Below the pieces are notes generated by a model. That model had not been told where the DNA came from. It saw only the letters and a list, made by a program, of their open reading frames with translations, and searched no databases. A program made the translations under genes and the position numbers. From Alkalibacillus almallahensis (lineage in GTDB: Bacteria > Bacillota > Bacilli > Bacillales > Alkalibacillaceae), in assembly GCF_011761495.1 (NCBI RefSeq), contig NZ_JAASRU010000007.1:90025-154024 (forward strand): a DNA stretch of 64,000 bases, given 5' to 3'. Shown here piece by piece: positions 54,681-63,581 of this stretch; the stretch's first letter is position 1; each line of letters opens with the position of its first letter.

Positions 54681-54736
54681 TGCCATTTAAGAGATTTGTT
54701 ATTAGCATAATGTTTTAGTTCATGTTAAGACCTATT

Positions 54737-54784
54737 AAAAAATGTCATAATGACTCAGTTACTTCGAGTCATTATGACATTTAA
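54737..54784. terminator. Bidirectional terminator
   Basis: A 17-bp perfect stem (AAATGTCATAATGACTC and complement) with a 9-nt loop lies between the 46-residue gene and the convergent surface-carbohydrate gene. Confidence 0.88.
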
Positions 54785-54801
54785 CTAATGAAGAACTCAT
54801 T

Positions 54802-56076
54802 TTATACACCAGTTCCGTTAAGCCTGAATAAGTTATTTGCTATTGGGACGATGTTTACAGGCTTGCTGTCTCCTTCGATCTTATCTAATTTACTAAAAAA
54901 AGCTTTAATTTCTGACTTAGTTAATGAAAAACGTCGCTTTTTTTCTTTTTTACTTTTTTTAAGGAGTAGGTGTTGATCGAGCGAATGCTGCTGTTGACTT
55001 TGATTCGCGTAAATCTCAGGGAAAGCATCCATTAATTTTAAGATAGATTCATAGGCGTGCTGATTATTCGACCACTCACAATGATATAGCATGAGATCTG
55101 AATTGAGTTCGCTCTTAAATGGGACATACTTCTTGTGATTTAAATTAACCACATTATTTATTATTTCTAGTACTTCATCTACTTGAGAGGCTTTTATACC
55201 TACTTGATCAGGTAAGCTTTGATCCTTCTTTGATGAAATTGGAGGAACATATGAAATGACTGGTCTACCAAGCAAATAGGCTTCCAGACCTGATGTACAT
55301 CCATTGTGTATAATCGCCTTAGCAGCCAATAACCATTTAGTAATATTACCTTCATGAATCACATGAACATTGCGGTACCTTGAAAACTCTTGCAAGTATG
55401 ACCTGACATTCTCACCTGGATGTGGCCGAATGACAAAATTGATATCAGGAAATCGTTCGCAAGATTGTTTAACTAAATCAATAAAGCGATAATATAATAG
55501 TGTAATATCTTTAAAATGCGGATCATCCTTTTTACCCTTTGCCGTATTATAACGGGCGAATCGTGTATTGATTAAAACAAACTCACCAAACTGCCTTTTA
55601 ATTTGTTTAGCTTCTTCTTGATAAATGGTACTGAATTTAGGCTTTAATAAATCAAATCTTGGATTACCCGTCACATGACATCTATTCTTCAAATCAGGAT
55701 ATGCACTTGTCATGACGTCCATTTGGGATTGTCCCCAACAATATTCTTGCGTGACTAATGCCAGCATCTCTTTCTTCATGCGATCTTGCAAATACTTATG
55801 ATCGTCAAAAATCAATCCTTCTTCATCTAATTCAACAACCTTATGACCATGACTCGTAGCATCAGTAATCACCCTTTTTCTTACACCACGAGAATAACCT
55901 TTTGAGAAGAAAATGCCTTGTGGTAATTGATGGGATGCTTTTTGTACCATATAGTGATCGCCAATCACGACTTCATAACCTTTCTTAGCTGCATAATAAG
56001 CTAACAACAGTTTGGCATCAGATTCTCTTACTTTTATTTCAATCGGTAAGTATAACCAATTTTTAATTTTAACCAA
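54802..56076 (-). CDS. Surface carbohydrate biosynthesis protein
   Basis: 424 residues, soluble, resembling the family named surface carbohydrate biosynthesis protein: WLYLPIEIKVRESDAKLLLA at the start, VTGNPRFDLL, FVIRPHPGEN and NGCTSGLEAYLLGRPVISY. The GT-B-like layout parallels the two transferase-like paralogues. Unusual Lys/Arg-rich tail (KKSKKEKKRR near 373). Start is TTG behind GAGG with 10 nt spacing. Likely acts on the same glycan as the pse cluster. Confidence 0.78.
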   Translation of the reverse strand: MVKIKNWLYLPIEIKVRESDAKLLLAYYAAKKGYEVVIGDHYMVQKASHQLPQGIFFSKGYSRGVRKRVITDATSHGHKVVELDEEGLIFDDHKYLQDRMKKEMLALVTQEYCWGQSQMDVMTSAYPDLKNRCHVTGNPRFDLLKPKFSTIYQEEAKQIKRQFGEFVLINTRFARYNTAKGKKDDPHFKDITLLYYRFIDLVKQSCERFPDINFVIRPHPGENVRSYLQEFSRYRNVHVIHEGNITKWLLAAKAIIHNGCTSGLEAYLLGRPVISYVPPISSKKDQSLPDQVGIKASQVDEVLEIINNVVNLNHKKYVPFKSELNSDLMLYHCEWSNNQHAYESILKLMDAFPEIYANQSQQQHSLDQHLLLKKSKKEKKRRFSLTKSEIKAFFSKLDKIEGDSKPVNIVPIANNLFRLNGTGV

Positions 56077-56119
56077 AGTTATACAACCTCTTTTCTACAG
56101 CTGTCAAACAATTAACAGA

Positions 56120-56152
56120 AATAAAAGAGAGGAGTGAGGTCCTCTCTTTATT
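56120..56152 (-). terminator. Terminator after the Cys-rich gene
   Basis: A stem near TAAAGAGAGGA with its complement (one bulged A) and a 6-nt loop, followed on the minus strand by TTTTATTTC. Confidence 0.7.
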
Positions 56153-56166
56153 CCTAGATTAAAATG

Positions 56167-56853
56167 TTACCCTTGGCCTCCATTGTCTCCATTAGCATTA
56201 GGAAACACGACAGGGCATTGTGGTGGGATTGTTGGTGCTGGGCATGGTGGGAACGGAAGGATATCTCTTGGCTGACAGAAATCTGCTGTGATTTCTAGCG
56301 TGACATCATAAGTTGATTGGATACTTTGGCATAAGCGGACAGAAACCGTTACGTCTAGTTCATCTACTTCAGTCGTTGTTCCAGTATCACAAGTTGCTGT
56401 ACAAACGAAGCAATCTAAGTCTGTATAAGTGACATCTACATCTGTACCAGTCGGTGCACAAAGAATGACTTGCTCACAACGCGTAAACTCTGCTGAACCG
56501 ACTTCGACTGTTGCTCCTCCAAGACCAGGAATTAAATCGACGAAAATGGTTACTTCGAAATTTTTGCGGATATTCACCAGTTGTAATGTAACCTCTGCTC
56601 CATCTACTACAAAGTCTTGATCAACTCTATCCAATACGACAATCGGATCTTCTTCAGTAGGTGCGACTGTACATGAAACGGAATCTAGATCAATATCATC
56701 ACATTCTAGTTGTTCACCTGTCATTGGATTTAATGGTAAATCTAGATCGCTTAGACTTAGGTCAAAATTAGCCTCATTTAGAATCCAGTCATATACTTTC
56801 TCTGCATTAATACAAAGAAGCTCCTGTCCCCCAATTAGATTATCTGCTTGCAT
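56167..56853 (-). CDS. Cys-rich coat-like protein with sigma-K-like promoter
   Basis: 228 residues, about 13 cysteines, acidic, ending in a Pro-rich then Gly/Asn-rich tail (PNANGDNGGQG). It opens with LLCINAEKVYDWI, a motif I associate with Bacillaceae and Clostridia coat-like proteins, but I cannot place the family firmly. No signal peptide, as usual for coat proteins made in the mother cell. GGAGG precedes the ATG. The AC-N17-CATA promoter supports late mother-cell expression. Confidence 0.75.
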   Translation of the reverse strand: MQADNLIGGQELLCINAEKVYDWILNEANFDLSLSDLDLPLNPMTGEQLECDDIDLDSVSCTVAPTEEDPIVVLDRVDQDFVVDGAEVTLQLVNIRKNFEVTIFVDLIPGLGGATVEVGSAEFTRCEQVILCAPTGTDVDVTYTDLDCFVCTATCDTGTTTEVDELDVTVSVRLCQSIQSTYDVTLEITADFCQPRDILPFPPCPAPTIPPQCPVVFPNANGDNGGQG

Positions 56854-56888
56854 ATTATTGACACCTCCAAAATATTTGATTTCACTTC

Positions 56889-56916
56889 TAATCTATGTCC
56901 ATAGAGATAAGCGAGT
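56889..56916 (-). promoter_or_regulatory. Sigma-K-like promoter of the Cys-rich gene
   Basis: Minus strand: AC (56915-56916), exactly 17 nt, CATAGATTA (56889-56897), a full match to AC-N17-CATANNNTA. It leaves a ~30-nt leader. Confidence 0.7.
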
Positions 56917-57052
56917 TAATGAAATAGTGGAGTTACAAGGATATTTAAGAAGTTGGTTGAATATAATACACAAATAGTAATAAGCTAATCACTCATCTAG
57001 TTTCGAATGATAAAAGTGCAAATACACCAACAATTCACTCCTTGTAACCATG

Positions 57053-57080
57053 ACTTTTTCACATATAAGCGCATATTTAA
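57053..57080 (+). promoter_or_regulatory. Sigma-K-like promoter of the long coiled-coil gene
   Basis: Plus strand: AC (57053-57054), exactly 17 nt, CATATTTAA (57072-57080), one mismatch to CATANNNTA. Translation starts at 57116. Confidence 0.55.
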
Positions 57081-57115
57081 TACTATATTAATATGTAATT
57101 AAAGGGTGACTCTTA

Positions 57116-58060
57116 GTGGAGCAAAACAAATTATATAACGCTTCAGAAATTGAACAATTAAAACAGGAACTCCAAACCTACAAACATTCATTTGAATACT
57201 CAGGGCCCCATGAGTCATTAAACTATTTTGTTCATTTAAAACGCGAATTACACGACATGCAACTAGAATTATCGAGGTTAAAAGGAGAAGTGAACATCAT
57301 GAAGGAAGATTTTCAAAAGAAGATTGAAGACTATGAAGAACAGAATGAAGATCATTCTACACAAATTCAATCTATAGCTAATTCCCTTAATCAGTTAAAG
57401 TATGATATAACATCTATTAATCAAAACGACTATCAGACACAAGTAACTGACCTGCTCGATAAAATGGAAAAGGCCATCAACAGAACAGAGAAAAATAGAC
57501 ATACACTGAAAGACCTTAGGCATAACTCTAGTAAGGAAAATGCAAACTCAATAGAACAAAAGTCAACTAAGGCTGAACCTAAAATGTCGGAATACACTAG
57601 ACTACAAAATATGTTAAAAACTATTCAACAATCGACACCACAGAATGCAAATACCTCAACTTACACTAACCAGAATTTCAGCCAAAACAATTCATTTCAT
57701 AATAAAAGAAGGTCATCCAGCGCTACTAATCAGGCAAAATCCTCTAAAACCAACCATCTCGAATTCAACAAGAATGTTATTACCAAAGTGACAAAGCCTC
57801 AAAATAATATTCATTCAGAACCTTCAACAAACCAAAAACAGCCTGATGCCAAAGATCAAAAACAAAGTCAGAAGACTGACCATCCATCAGGAAAAACGAA
57901 CTCAACAAATCAGCAGATTGATCAAAAATCTACAAAGGACGAATCAATTAGTTCCACACATACTGAAAATGAACACGAAACAAAATCACGGCTTAATCGC
58001 CCGAAAAATAAAAGAACCATCAGCTCACTTTGGGCATTTATAGTTGAAAAATTAAGGTGA
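57116..58060 (+). CDS. Long coiled-coil protein with MSEYxxLQNML signature
   Basis: 314 residues. Coiled coil (about 10-140), then PKMSEYTRLQNMLK near 155 and FNKNVITKVTKP near 220, both shared with the 147-residue protein, then a Gln/Asn/Lys/Ser-rich low-complexity stretch and a basic tail. Start GTG with AAGGG upstream. It leads a plus-strand gene set (JAMM protein 7 bp after). Unknown family; low-complexity tail is typical of spore-surface scaffold proteins (inference). Confidence 0.75.
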   Translation: MEQNKLYNASEIEQLKQELQTYKHSFEYSGPHESLNYFVHLKRELHDMQLELSRLKGEVNIMKEDFQKKIEDYEEQNEDHSTQIQSIANSLNQLKYDITSINQNDYQTQVTDLLDKMEKAINRTEKNRHTLKDLRHNSSKENANSIEQKSTKAEPKMSEYTRLQNMLKTIQQSTPQNANTSTYTNQNFSQNNSFHNKRRSSSATNQAKSSKTNHLEFNKNVITKVTKPQNNIHSEPSTNQKQPDAKDQKQSQKTDHPSGKTNSTNQQIDQKSTKDESISSTHTENEHETKSRLNRPKNKRTISSLWAFIVEKLR

Positions 58061-58067
58061 TCATAAG

Positions 58068-58478
58068 ATGAAGCCAAAACAACTTATCTTACCCCTAACA
58101 ATCTACAATCAAATCGTGGAAGATTGTAGTAACCATCTACCTTATGAATCTTGTGGTCTAGTCACTGGACTTAATCACCGCGTGAATAAATTTTGGCCTT
58201 TAGAAAATGAATTGAAATCAAGCAAGCGATACTTTGTTAGTAAACAGTCATTAGAGGCCGTGATGAATGAAATCACGCAAACTGGCGAACAGGTGCTAGC
58301 CATTTACCATACCCACCCTGTCACAGCTCCTGTTCCCTCTTATCTTGACTTGAAGAACCATCCAGACCCTTTCGTTTATATGATGATTATTTCCTTTAAG
58401 TTGGAAACGCCACTGTGTAAGCTATATTCGGTTGAAAATAATCGTTATATGGAATGTGACATCATATTCACAACTTAA
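58068..58478 (+). CDS. JAMM/MPN metalloprotease-like protein
   Basis: 136 residues with a complete JAMM zinc site: Glu in PYESCG near the start and HTHPVTAPVPSYLD (HxH-x7-Ser-x2-Asp). Bacterial JAMM proteins cut isopeptide or peptide bonds, often in cysteine-metabolism or ubiquitin-like systems. Start 7 bp after the coiled-coil gene, so co-transcribed; a protease that trims a partner in this locus is plausible but unproven. Confidence 0.85.
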   Translation: MKPKQLILPLTIYNQIVEDCSNHLPYESCGLVTGLNHRVNKFWPLENELKSSKRYFVSKQSLEAVMNEITQTGEQVLAIYHTHPVTAPVPSYLDLKNHPDPFVYMMIISFKLETPLCKLYSVENNRYMECDIIFTT

Positions 58479-58587
58479 TAAGACATGCAAATGAAATTTA
58501 GGTACAAGGAGTCGTTAATATCATGGTTCTTCTTAGCATAGAGATGAGCATAAGTTAAATACTGACCTTTTTTCAGGAGTGAACACC

Positions 58588-59139
58588 ATGACTAATATGA
58601 GTGAATTGAAGAAAAGACTAGGAGAACTGAACAATCAAACAGATCGCTTTGTTGAGGAATTTAGGGAGTATTTGCAAGCTTATCAGACGCCAGACCAACA
58701 AAATCCACCCTTCATTAGTTATTTCACACATTCAATTAATGCAGCAACTGACTTCCAGGATGAAAACTTATTATTCGGCGGATTTCATATTAAAAACCTA
58801 AGTTCAGCCACAATAGAAGATCTATACATATGTTTACGCATAGACACTTCAGATCCGTTTAACTTTTCAGGAAAGTTCAATAATGATCCCTCTTCTATAA
58901 ATGCTCAAGCAATACCAGCTACTTGGGAACGATTCAATCATAGTGACGACGACAAGGAACATTGGTTCAAACTCGGTCAAGGTCATCATTTAAAACCTTT
59001 TGATGATGTCTCACTGTCTGACTTCCAGATCACTTGGGAAAATCATGTACCATTCTCTTGTTCAATCACTGGCTTTGTATACACTGAATCAGAAAGTGAC
59101 GGAATGACTTCTCTTAACACGATTAATATTAGAATGTAG
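58588..59139 (+). CDS. Uncharacterised protein
   Basis: 183 residues. N-terminal helix (MTNMSELKKRLGELNNQ), then a beta-rich, Asn/Asp/aromatic body with ICLRIDTSDPFNFSG and ending FVYTESESDGMTSLNTINIRM. No membrane segment or known motif. AGGAG 8 nt before the ATG. A CATAAGTTA -10-like motif lies upstream without a matching -35. Context suggests a spore-surface role (inference). Confidence 0.65.
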   Translation: MTNMSELKKRLGELNNQTDRFVEEFREYLQAYQTPDQQNPPFISYFTHSINAATDFQDENLLFGGFHIKNLSSATIEDLYICLRIDTSDPFNFSGKFNNDPSSINAQAIPATWERFNHSDDDKEHWFKLGQGHHLKPFDDVSLSDFQITWENHVPFSCSITGFVYTESESDGMTSLNTINIRM

Positions 59140-59158
59140 AGACAAAGGAGGGCTTTAA

Positions 59159-59437
59159 TTGGTTGATGAACAATTTTGGTCGCTCACCTATAAGATGGTG
59201 AACGGTTATGCCTCTCAAATCGATGAACATGCAACAAATGATGAGAAACTCGAATACTCCATCTTGCTTCTATTACTTAAATTAAAAACACAGACTATTA
59301 ACGGTTCAGAAGGAAACCATTTGAATATGCCAGGTGAATCATCCAGTAAACTTCTAAAAGAAATCGACAAATCAATCGAACACAACCAAAACCAATTCGA
59401 TCATTTATTTGATTTAGTGACGAATGCTGAATCCTAA
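59159..59437 (+). CDS. Uncharacterised small helical protein
   Basis: 92 residues, mostly helical and acidic, opening MVDEQFWSLTYKMVNGYAS. TTG start with AAAGGAGGG 6 nt upstream, 19 bp after the previous gene, so one operon. No family recognised. Confidence 0.65.
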   Translation: MVDEQFWSLTYKMVNGYASQIDEHATNDEKLEYSILLLLLKLKTQTINGSEGNHLNMPGESSSKLLKEIDKSIEHNQNQFDHLFDLVTNAES

Positions 59438-59440
59438 TAA

Positions 59441-59487
59441 ATACCCCCACTTAATGGATTCTATATCCACTAAGTGGGGGCATTTAT
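59441..59487. terminator. Bidirectional terminator
   Basis: CCCCCACTTA pairs with TAAGTGGGGG around an inner ATGGA/TCCA helix; T-rich tails on both strands. It lies between convergent genes. Confidence 0.88.
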
Positions 59488-59489
59488 GA

Positions 59490-60317
59490 TTATCGTTTCT
59501 CTACATTCATAGCATCAAATAACTGTGTGGTCGATAAAGCCGTAAATGGTAAGGAAACATTATGTTTGATACCTTCCTTATGAGCAGCGGTTAAATCATT
59601 TAGCAAGATATTTAAAGCCGTCTCTGGTGTCCATTCAGAAACGTCACTCCAATGTCTAGCTACCCAACTATCACCAGTGCTGACGTGCAATAAGTTTAAT
59701 AACTCATCTTGAGGTAAGTTATAATGTTCAGCTAATTTAAGCCCTTCTGCCACAGCATTGACATTGATACCGAGAATCATATTGTTAATTAATTTAGCGA
59801 TTTGGCTATTACCCGTTTCAGACCCGTAGTAAAATATATTCGTACCAACGGCTTGGAAATAGGGATCTGCCGTTTTGACAGCATCTTCAGGTCCCGAAAC
59901 CATAATTGATAACGTCCCCTCTTCTGCGCCAATAGCGCCTCCACTGACACCTGCATCAATTAACGTTAAGTTGCTTTCCTCTTCTACTTTTTGATTTAAT
60001 TGTTTCATCGTATCAGGATCGAGCGTACTCATGCAGATCACGACTTTATCTTGGGGATCAGATGCCATTAAGCCGTTCTCGCCAAAAATAACATCCACAT
60101 TCTGATCATAGTCACGAACCATTGATATGACTGCTTCATCAGCTTGTTCGCCTACTTCTTTCAACGTTTCGACCATCGTGATCCCAGCCGCTTCAGCTTT
60201 TTCATAGACACCTTTAAAAGCATCATAACCAACCACTTCAAAGCCAGCCTTATTTAAATTAATCGCCATCGGAAAGCCCATCGTTCCTAGTCCTACAAGT
60301 CCAATTTTTTTCGTCAC
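59490..60317 (-). CDS. NAD(P)-dependent oxidoreductase, 3-hydroxyisobutyrate dehydrogenase family
   Basis: 275 residues with GLVGLGTMGFPMAINL dinucleotide site, DAGVSGGAIGAEEGTLSIM substrate loop and AKLINN with the catalytic Lys. Substrate (hydroxyisobutyrate, tartronate semialdehyde or related) not determinable. GTG 60317 has GGAGG 8 nt upstream and gives the family N terminus (MTKKIGLVGLG). Confidence 0.88.
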   Translation of the reverse strand: MTKKIGLVGLGTMGFPMAINLNKAGFEVVGYDAFKGVYEKAEAAGITMVETLKEVGEQADEAVISMVRDYDQNVDVIFGENGLMASDPQDKVVICMSTLDPDTMKQLNQKVEEESNLTLIDAGVSGGAIGAEEGTLSIMVSGPEDAVKTADPYFQAVGTNIFYYGSETGNSQIAKLINNMILGINVNAVAEGLKLAEHYNLPQDELLNLLHVSTGDSWVARHWSDVSEWTPETALNILLNDLTAAHKEGIKHNVSLPFTALSTTQLFDAMNVEKR

Positions 60318-60533
60318 TAAACATTCCTCCATATCGGGTTCGTTTTTTAACCGCTTTCACAAAACACTTTGGTGCTATGTTCATTAATTTCTTCAGCATG
60401 AGCTGCGGTTTAATCAAACATGGCATCAAGTGTACTGCTCTTTTATACGTATACACGAAAGAACAGATTAATAAACATGATCATTCTAGAAATATATTTC
60501 CGGAGTAATCCAGTAGAAAATCAACATCCAAAT

Positions 60534-61142
60534 TCAATAAAGATTATTTTTTCGACAAGTTGCCATAAACAACGATGCATCTTGATTCATAAAGAGATTC
60601 TTGCCATGATGAAACGTTTGGATATCAATTGATTGAAAACCGACATCAGCTAAAAGCGCTTTCAATTCATTATGCTTAAACCCATTATGCACTTTAGGGT
60701 GATCAATGTTTTCGTTTTTGTCAAAATCAACAATCACCAATTCCCCTCCGTCATTCAGAGTATCGTATAAAGTCTGCAGAATCGTTTTGGTTTCAGGAAT
60801 ATGAATGAGAACGAGTGACATGAAAATCGTATCAACTTTTTCTGAAGGCTTTTCCTGCATAAAATCAGCTTGAATCACACGAGCATTTTCAATGTTTCGC
60901 TGGTGAACTTTTTCCTTCGCAACGCCTACCATTTGTGATGATGCATCTACTAGTAACACTGACTCAACTAAATCCGTTAACTCAAGACTGACAAGCCCCG
61001 TTCCACCTCCATAATCCAAGAATGATCTGGAAGTATGTTGATGTAATACGGGCCTTACTTGTTCAATAATGACTTGCGCTAGCGCTTGCATTTTGTCGTT
61101 ATCATATCGTTTAGCTATTTGTTCAAATGGTTGATCTGTCAT
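60534..61142 (-). CDS. SAM-dependent methyltransferase
   Basis: 202-residue class I methyltransferase with FLDYGGGTGLVSLEL (motif I), LLVDASSQM and VIQADFM, then DTIFMSLVLIHI. Substrate unknown. The ATG 61142 is preferred; AAAGGGTG is about 11 nt upstream. A longer in-frame start adds a basic, atypical tail. Confidence 0.83.
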   Translation of the reverse strand: MTDQPFEQIAKRYDNDKMQALAQVIIEQVRPVLHQHTSRSFLDYGGGTGLVSLELTDLVESVLLVDASSQMVGVAKEKVHQRNIENARVIQADFMQEKPSEKVDTIFMSLVLIHIPETKTILQTLYDTLNDGGELVIVDFDKNENIDHPKVHNGFKHNELKALLADVGFQSIDIQTFHHGKNLFMNQDASLFMATCRKNNLY

Positions 61143-61343
61143 CGTGTTTCGTTCACCCTTTCTTTGAATTCGAACTCTATTAACTATAACATTTTGCATT
61201 TGTCTGAAGTTGGACTGAATATAGGATATATGAAAATTATCGTGAAACAGAGGATTTCATAAGGTTTAATAAAAAGGGAGGCATTTTATGGTAGAATGAA
61301 CGAAATAATACACTTGCAATCTATTGATGGGAGAGTTGAGATC

Positions 61344-61688
61344 ATGGAACACAACATGGGCCTTTATGAATCGCCTTTTAATTCAATCAAGACAGGTAAA
61401 AAGAAAGTGGAAGTAAGATTAAATGATGAGAAAAGAAGAAAGCTTAATCCAGGAGACACGATCAAGTTTTCAAAAGTTCCAGATAGCAATGAAACTTTAA
61501 CAGTCGAGATTCTTGAACTAAAGCACTTTTCAACATTTAAAGAAATGTACGGAAACGTTCCTGCAAGTGATCTTGATGCTGTCGGTGGGTCAATTGATGA
61601 AATGGTGGAACGAACTTACCAAATTTATACGCCGGAACAAGAAAAGGAATGGGGAACTGTTGCGATTACAATAAAGTTATTAGGATAA
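61344..61688 (+). CDS. ASCH-domain protein
   Basis: 114-residue ASCH protein (RNA-binding PUA-like fold, some act on modified nucleosides), with GLYESPFNSIKTGKKKVEVRLND, RRKLNPGDTIKF and EKEWGTVAI. Start is ATG 61344 behind GGGAGAG; an in-frame ATG 16 codons earlier is less well placed. Confidence 0.8.
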   Translation: MEHNMGLYESPFNSIKTGKKKVEVRLNDEKRRKLNPGDTIKFSKVPDSNETLTVEILELKHFSTFKEMYGNVPASDLDAVGGSIDEMVERTYQIYTPEQEKEWGTVAITIKLLG

Positions 61689-61767
61689 ACCTTATAGGTT
61701 TCTATAGAAGGAAAAATAAAATAGCAATATTTTATACCCCAAAATTGAAGTGGAAAGGTTGAACACT

Positions 61768-62412
61768 ATGGTTAACCCTACAAATCCAAAAGAAGAAGCA
61801 GCACAACATTTTAATCCAGTTGAACATATTATGTCGCGCATTCATGAAATGGAACAAACATCAGAGTATGGGGCTAGGCTTTCTACTGAATGGCGGAAGT
61901 TGTTAAATCAATACCCTAAGAATTCTCAATACCCTGCAGTTCATCCAAAGGGACAAGAAACATTTTCATTATATACAACGTTTGATACTGGAGTTTTTGA
62001 ATGTGCTTTAACTATTGATGGTGCTACTTCTTTTGTAGAAGAAAATAGGATTAAGCCTGTTAAATACTCACCTAGTGACATAATTTCCACTGTCGATCAA
62101 GGTAACATTAATCAAGATCCGGATCTAATCAAACCAAATCATAAAAATCCCGTAATGATACTTCAAAGTTACTTTTTGACTGAAAATAAACCTTATTGCA
62201 TCAATGGAAATCATCGAATTTACGAAGCCTTTCTAAAGAATGACCATGACATAGAAGCTTATTTTTTTGAAGATTTGATTGCTCCCAAATTATTTTATAA
62301 CACTATAAGCAAGGCCATTTACTTTCTAGAAATTGATTATAATAATGTTATGGCTGATAAGAGGTATTATTTACAGGATGATAGTGACGCTTTTGCATTC
62401 TGTTTTAACTAA
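61768..62412 (+). CDS. Uncharacterised protein with INGNHRIYEA motif
   Basis: 214 residues. CINGNHRIYEAFLKN resembles the nucleotide-site signature (xGxHR) of the ParB/sulfiredoxin fold, but no other support is visible. AAAGG precedes the ATG at 61768. Possible accessory gene. Confidence 0.6.
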   Translation: MVNPTNPKEEAAQHFNPVEHIMSRIHEMEQTSEYGARLSTEWRKLLNQYPKNSQYPAVHPKGQETFSLYTTFDTGVFECALTIDGATSFVEENRIKPVKYSPSDIISTVDQGNINQDPDLIKPNHKNPVMILQSYFLTENKPYCINGNHRIYEAFLKNDHDIEAYFFEDLIAPKLFYNTISKAIYFLEIDYNNVMADKRYYLQDDSDAFAFCFN

Positions 62413-62483
62413 TTCATTTCATAAGCTTCAACCATATTGTACTTTTCTGTAGTGAGTATTGGTAGAGGGTTGGTGAGAAATTA

Positions 62484-63029
62484 ATGAGTAATGTTAGAGT
62501 GATAGCAGTGTCTTCAGTTTGTGGTGGGGGAAAAACGACAGTCACTAATGAATTAAGAGGAAAGTTAGGAAATGCTGAGGCACTGCATTTTGATAACTAT
62601 AATTTTAATGAGGCACCAGATGACTTAATCAAATGGGTTGAACAAGGAGCTGATTACAACCAGTGGAACTTATCTCCCCTCATTGCAGACCTTGAATCAC
62701 TATTAGAACGTGACAATCCACCAGAATACATCATATTGGATTACCCCTTCTCATATAAAAATGATGACCTGAAAAGCTTAATTAATTTTTCAATTTATAT
62801 CGACACTCCGCTAGACATTGCTATGGCAAGACGACTAGCAAGAGATTATCATAATGCCACTTCAGGTGAAATCCAAAACGACTTGAATTTTTATTTAAAC
62901 TACGGAAGAACTGCCTATTTAGAAATGGAAAATACAATCAAACCAAATGCTGATTTTGTTATTGATGGGTCTTTAACCGTTTTTGATATCGTAGATACTA
63001 TACTTAAAGAGTTAAGGTATAAATTTTAA
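62484..63029 (+). CDS. P-loop kinase-like protein
   Basis: 181 residues resembling uridine/nucleoside kinases. Walker A is SSVCGGGKTT (first Gly replaced by Ser) and later LDYPF and ARRLARDYHN (basic lid). Substrate unknown. GGTGAG before the ATG. Independent of the previous gene by 71 bp. Confidence 0.72.
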   Translation: MSNVRVIAVSSVCGGGKTTVTNELRGKLGNAEALHFDNYNFNEAPDDLIKWVEQGADYNQWNLSPLIADLESLLERDNPPEYIILDYPFSYKNDDLKSLINFSIYIDTPLDIAMARRLARDYHNATSGEIQNDLNFYLNYGRTAYLEMENTIKPNADFVIDGSLTVFDIVDTILKELRYKF

Positions 63030-63080
63030 TTTTTAACCTAAAGAGGAGATCTTACAAATTATAATTATTGAATTCGTCCC

Positions 63081-63581
63081 TCAACTTTCACGCAGTACTT
63101 CTCTATACCATTTCCTAAGCTGATTAATATGAGCCTGATGATAACGATTATGGTCAGCAATATGCCAAAGACCCCAACGAATAGTTGCTTCTTTTTCATC
63201 ATTAAGACCAAAAGTGACTACTTTATCCAAATCTGCATCTGATAGCTGTGTACATGTATCTTTTAACTTAGTTAATACACTTTCGTATTCCGTGATAAGT
63301 GATTCCAAAGAGATATTCTTCACTTTTGGAATCCTGTTATTGGCATCTAACACAGGACCATATTGGTTTTCTAAAGAATTGGGAAATGGCTGTCCTTTAA
63401 TTCTATAAATCCAGTTAAGATCAACATACATAATATGATTTATTAACTGTGCTGTACTATTATAATTACCATTAGGCCCCTTGTAATCTAATTCCTCTTG
63501 CGACATGCCATCAGTAATAAGTTGCAGTCGTTGGTGATTTTCTTTCACTGCGGAATATAACATTCCCACAGTTGGTGACAT
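63081..63581 (-). CDS. DinB/YfiT-family metal-dependent protein
   Basis: 166-residue four-helix-bundle hydrolase or thiol transferase with metal histidines in INHIMYVD and GLWHIADHNRYHQAH. Bacillithiol-related roles are known for relatives. Start 63581 has AGAGGAG 8 nt upstream; an in-frame ATG ten codons earlier overlaps it. Confidence 0.83.
   Translation of the reverse strand: MSPTVGMLYSAVKENHQRLQLITDGMSQEELDYKGPNGNYNSTAQLINHIMYVDLNWIYRIKGQPFPNSLENQYGPVLDANNRIPKVKNISLESLITEYESVLTKLKDTCTQLSDADLDKVVTFGLNDEKEATIRWGLWHIADHNRYHQAHINQLRKWYREVLRES

Noticed and set aside
58549..58557. CATAAGTTA as a third sigma-K promoter
   Set aside because: The -10 fits but the -35 AC is missing at 16-18 nt spacing.
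60318..60533. Small gene between oxidoreductase and methyltransferase (60420-60632)
   Set aside because: No ribosome site and overlap with the methyltransferase; I see nothing certain in this gap.
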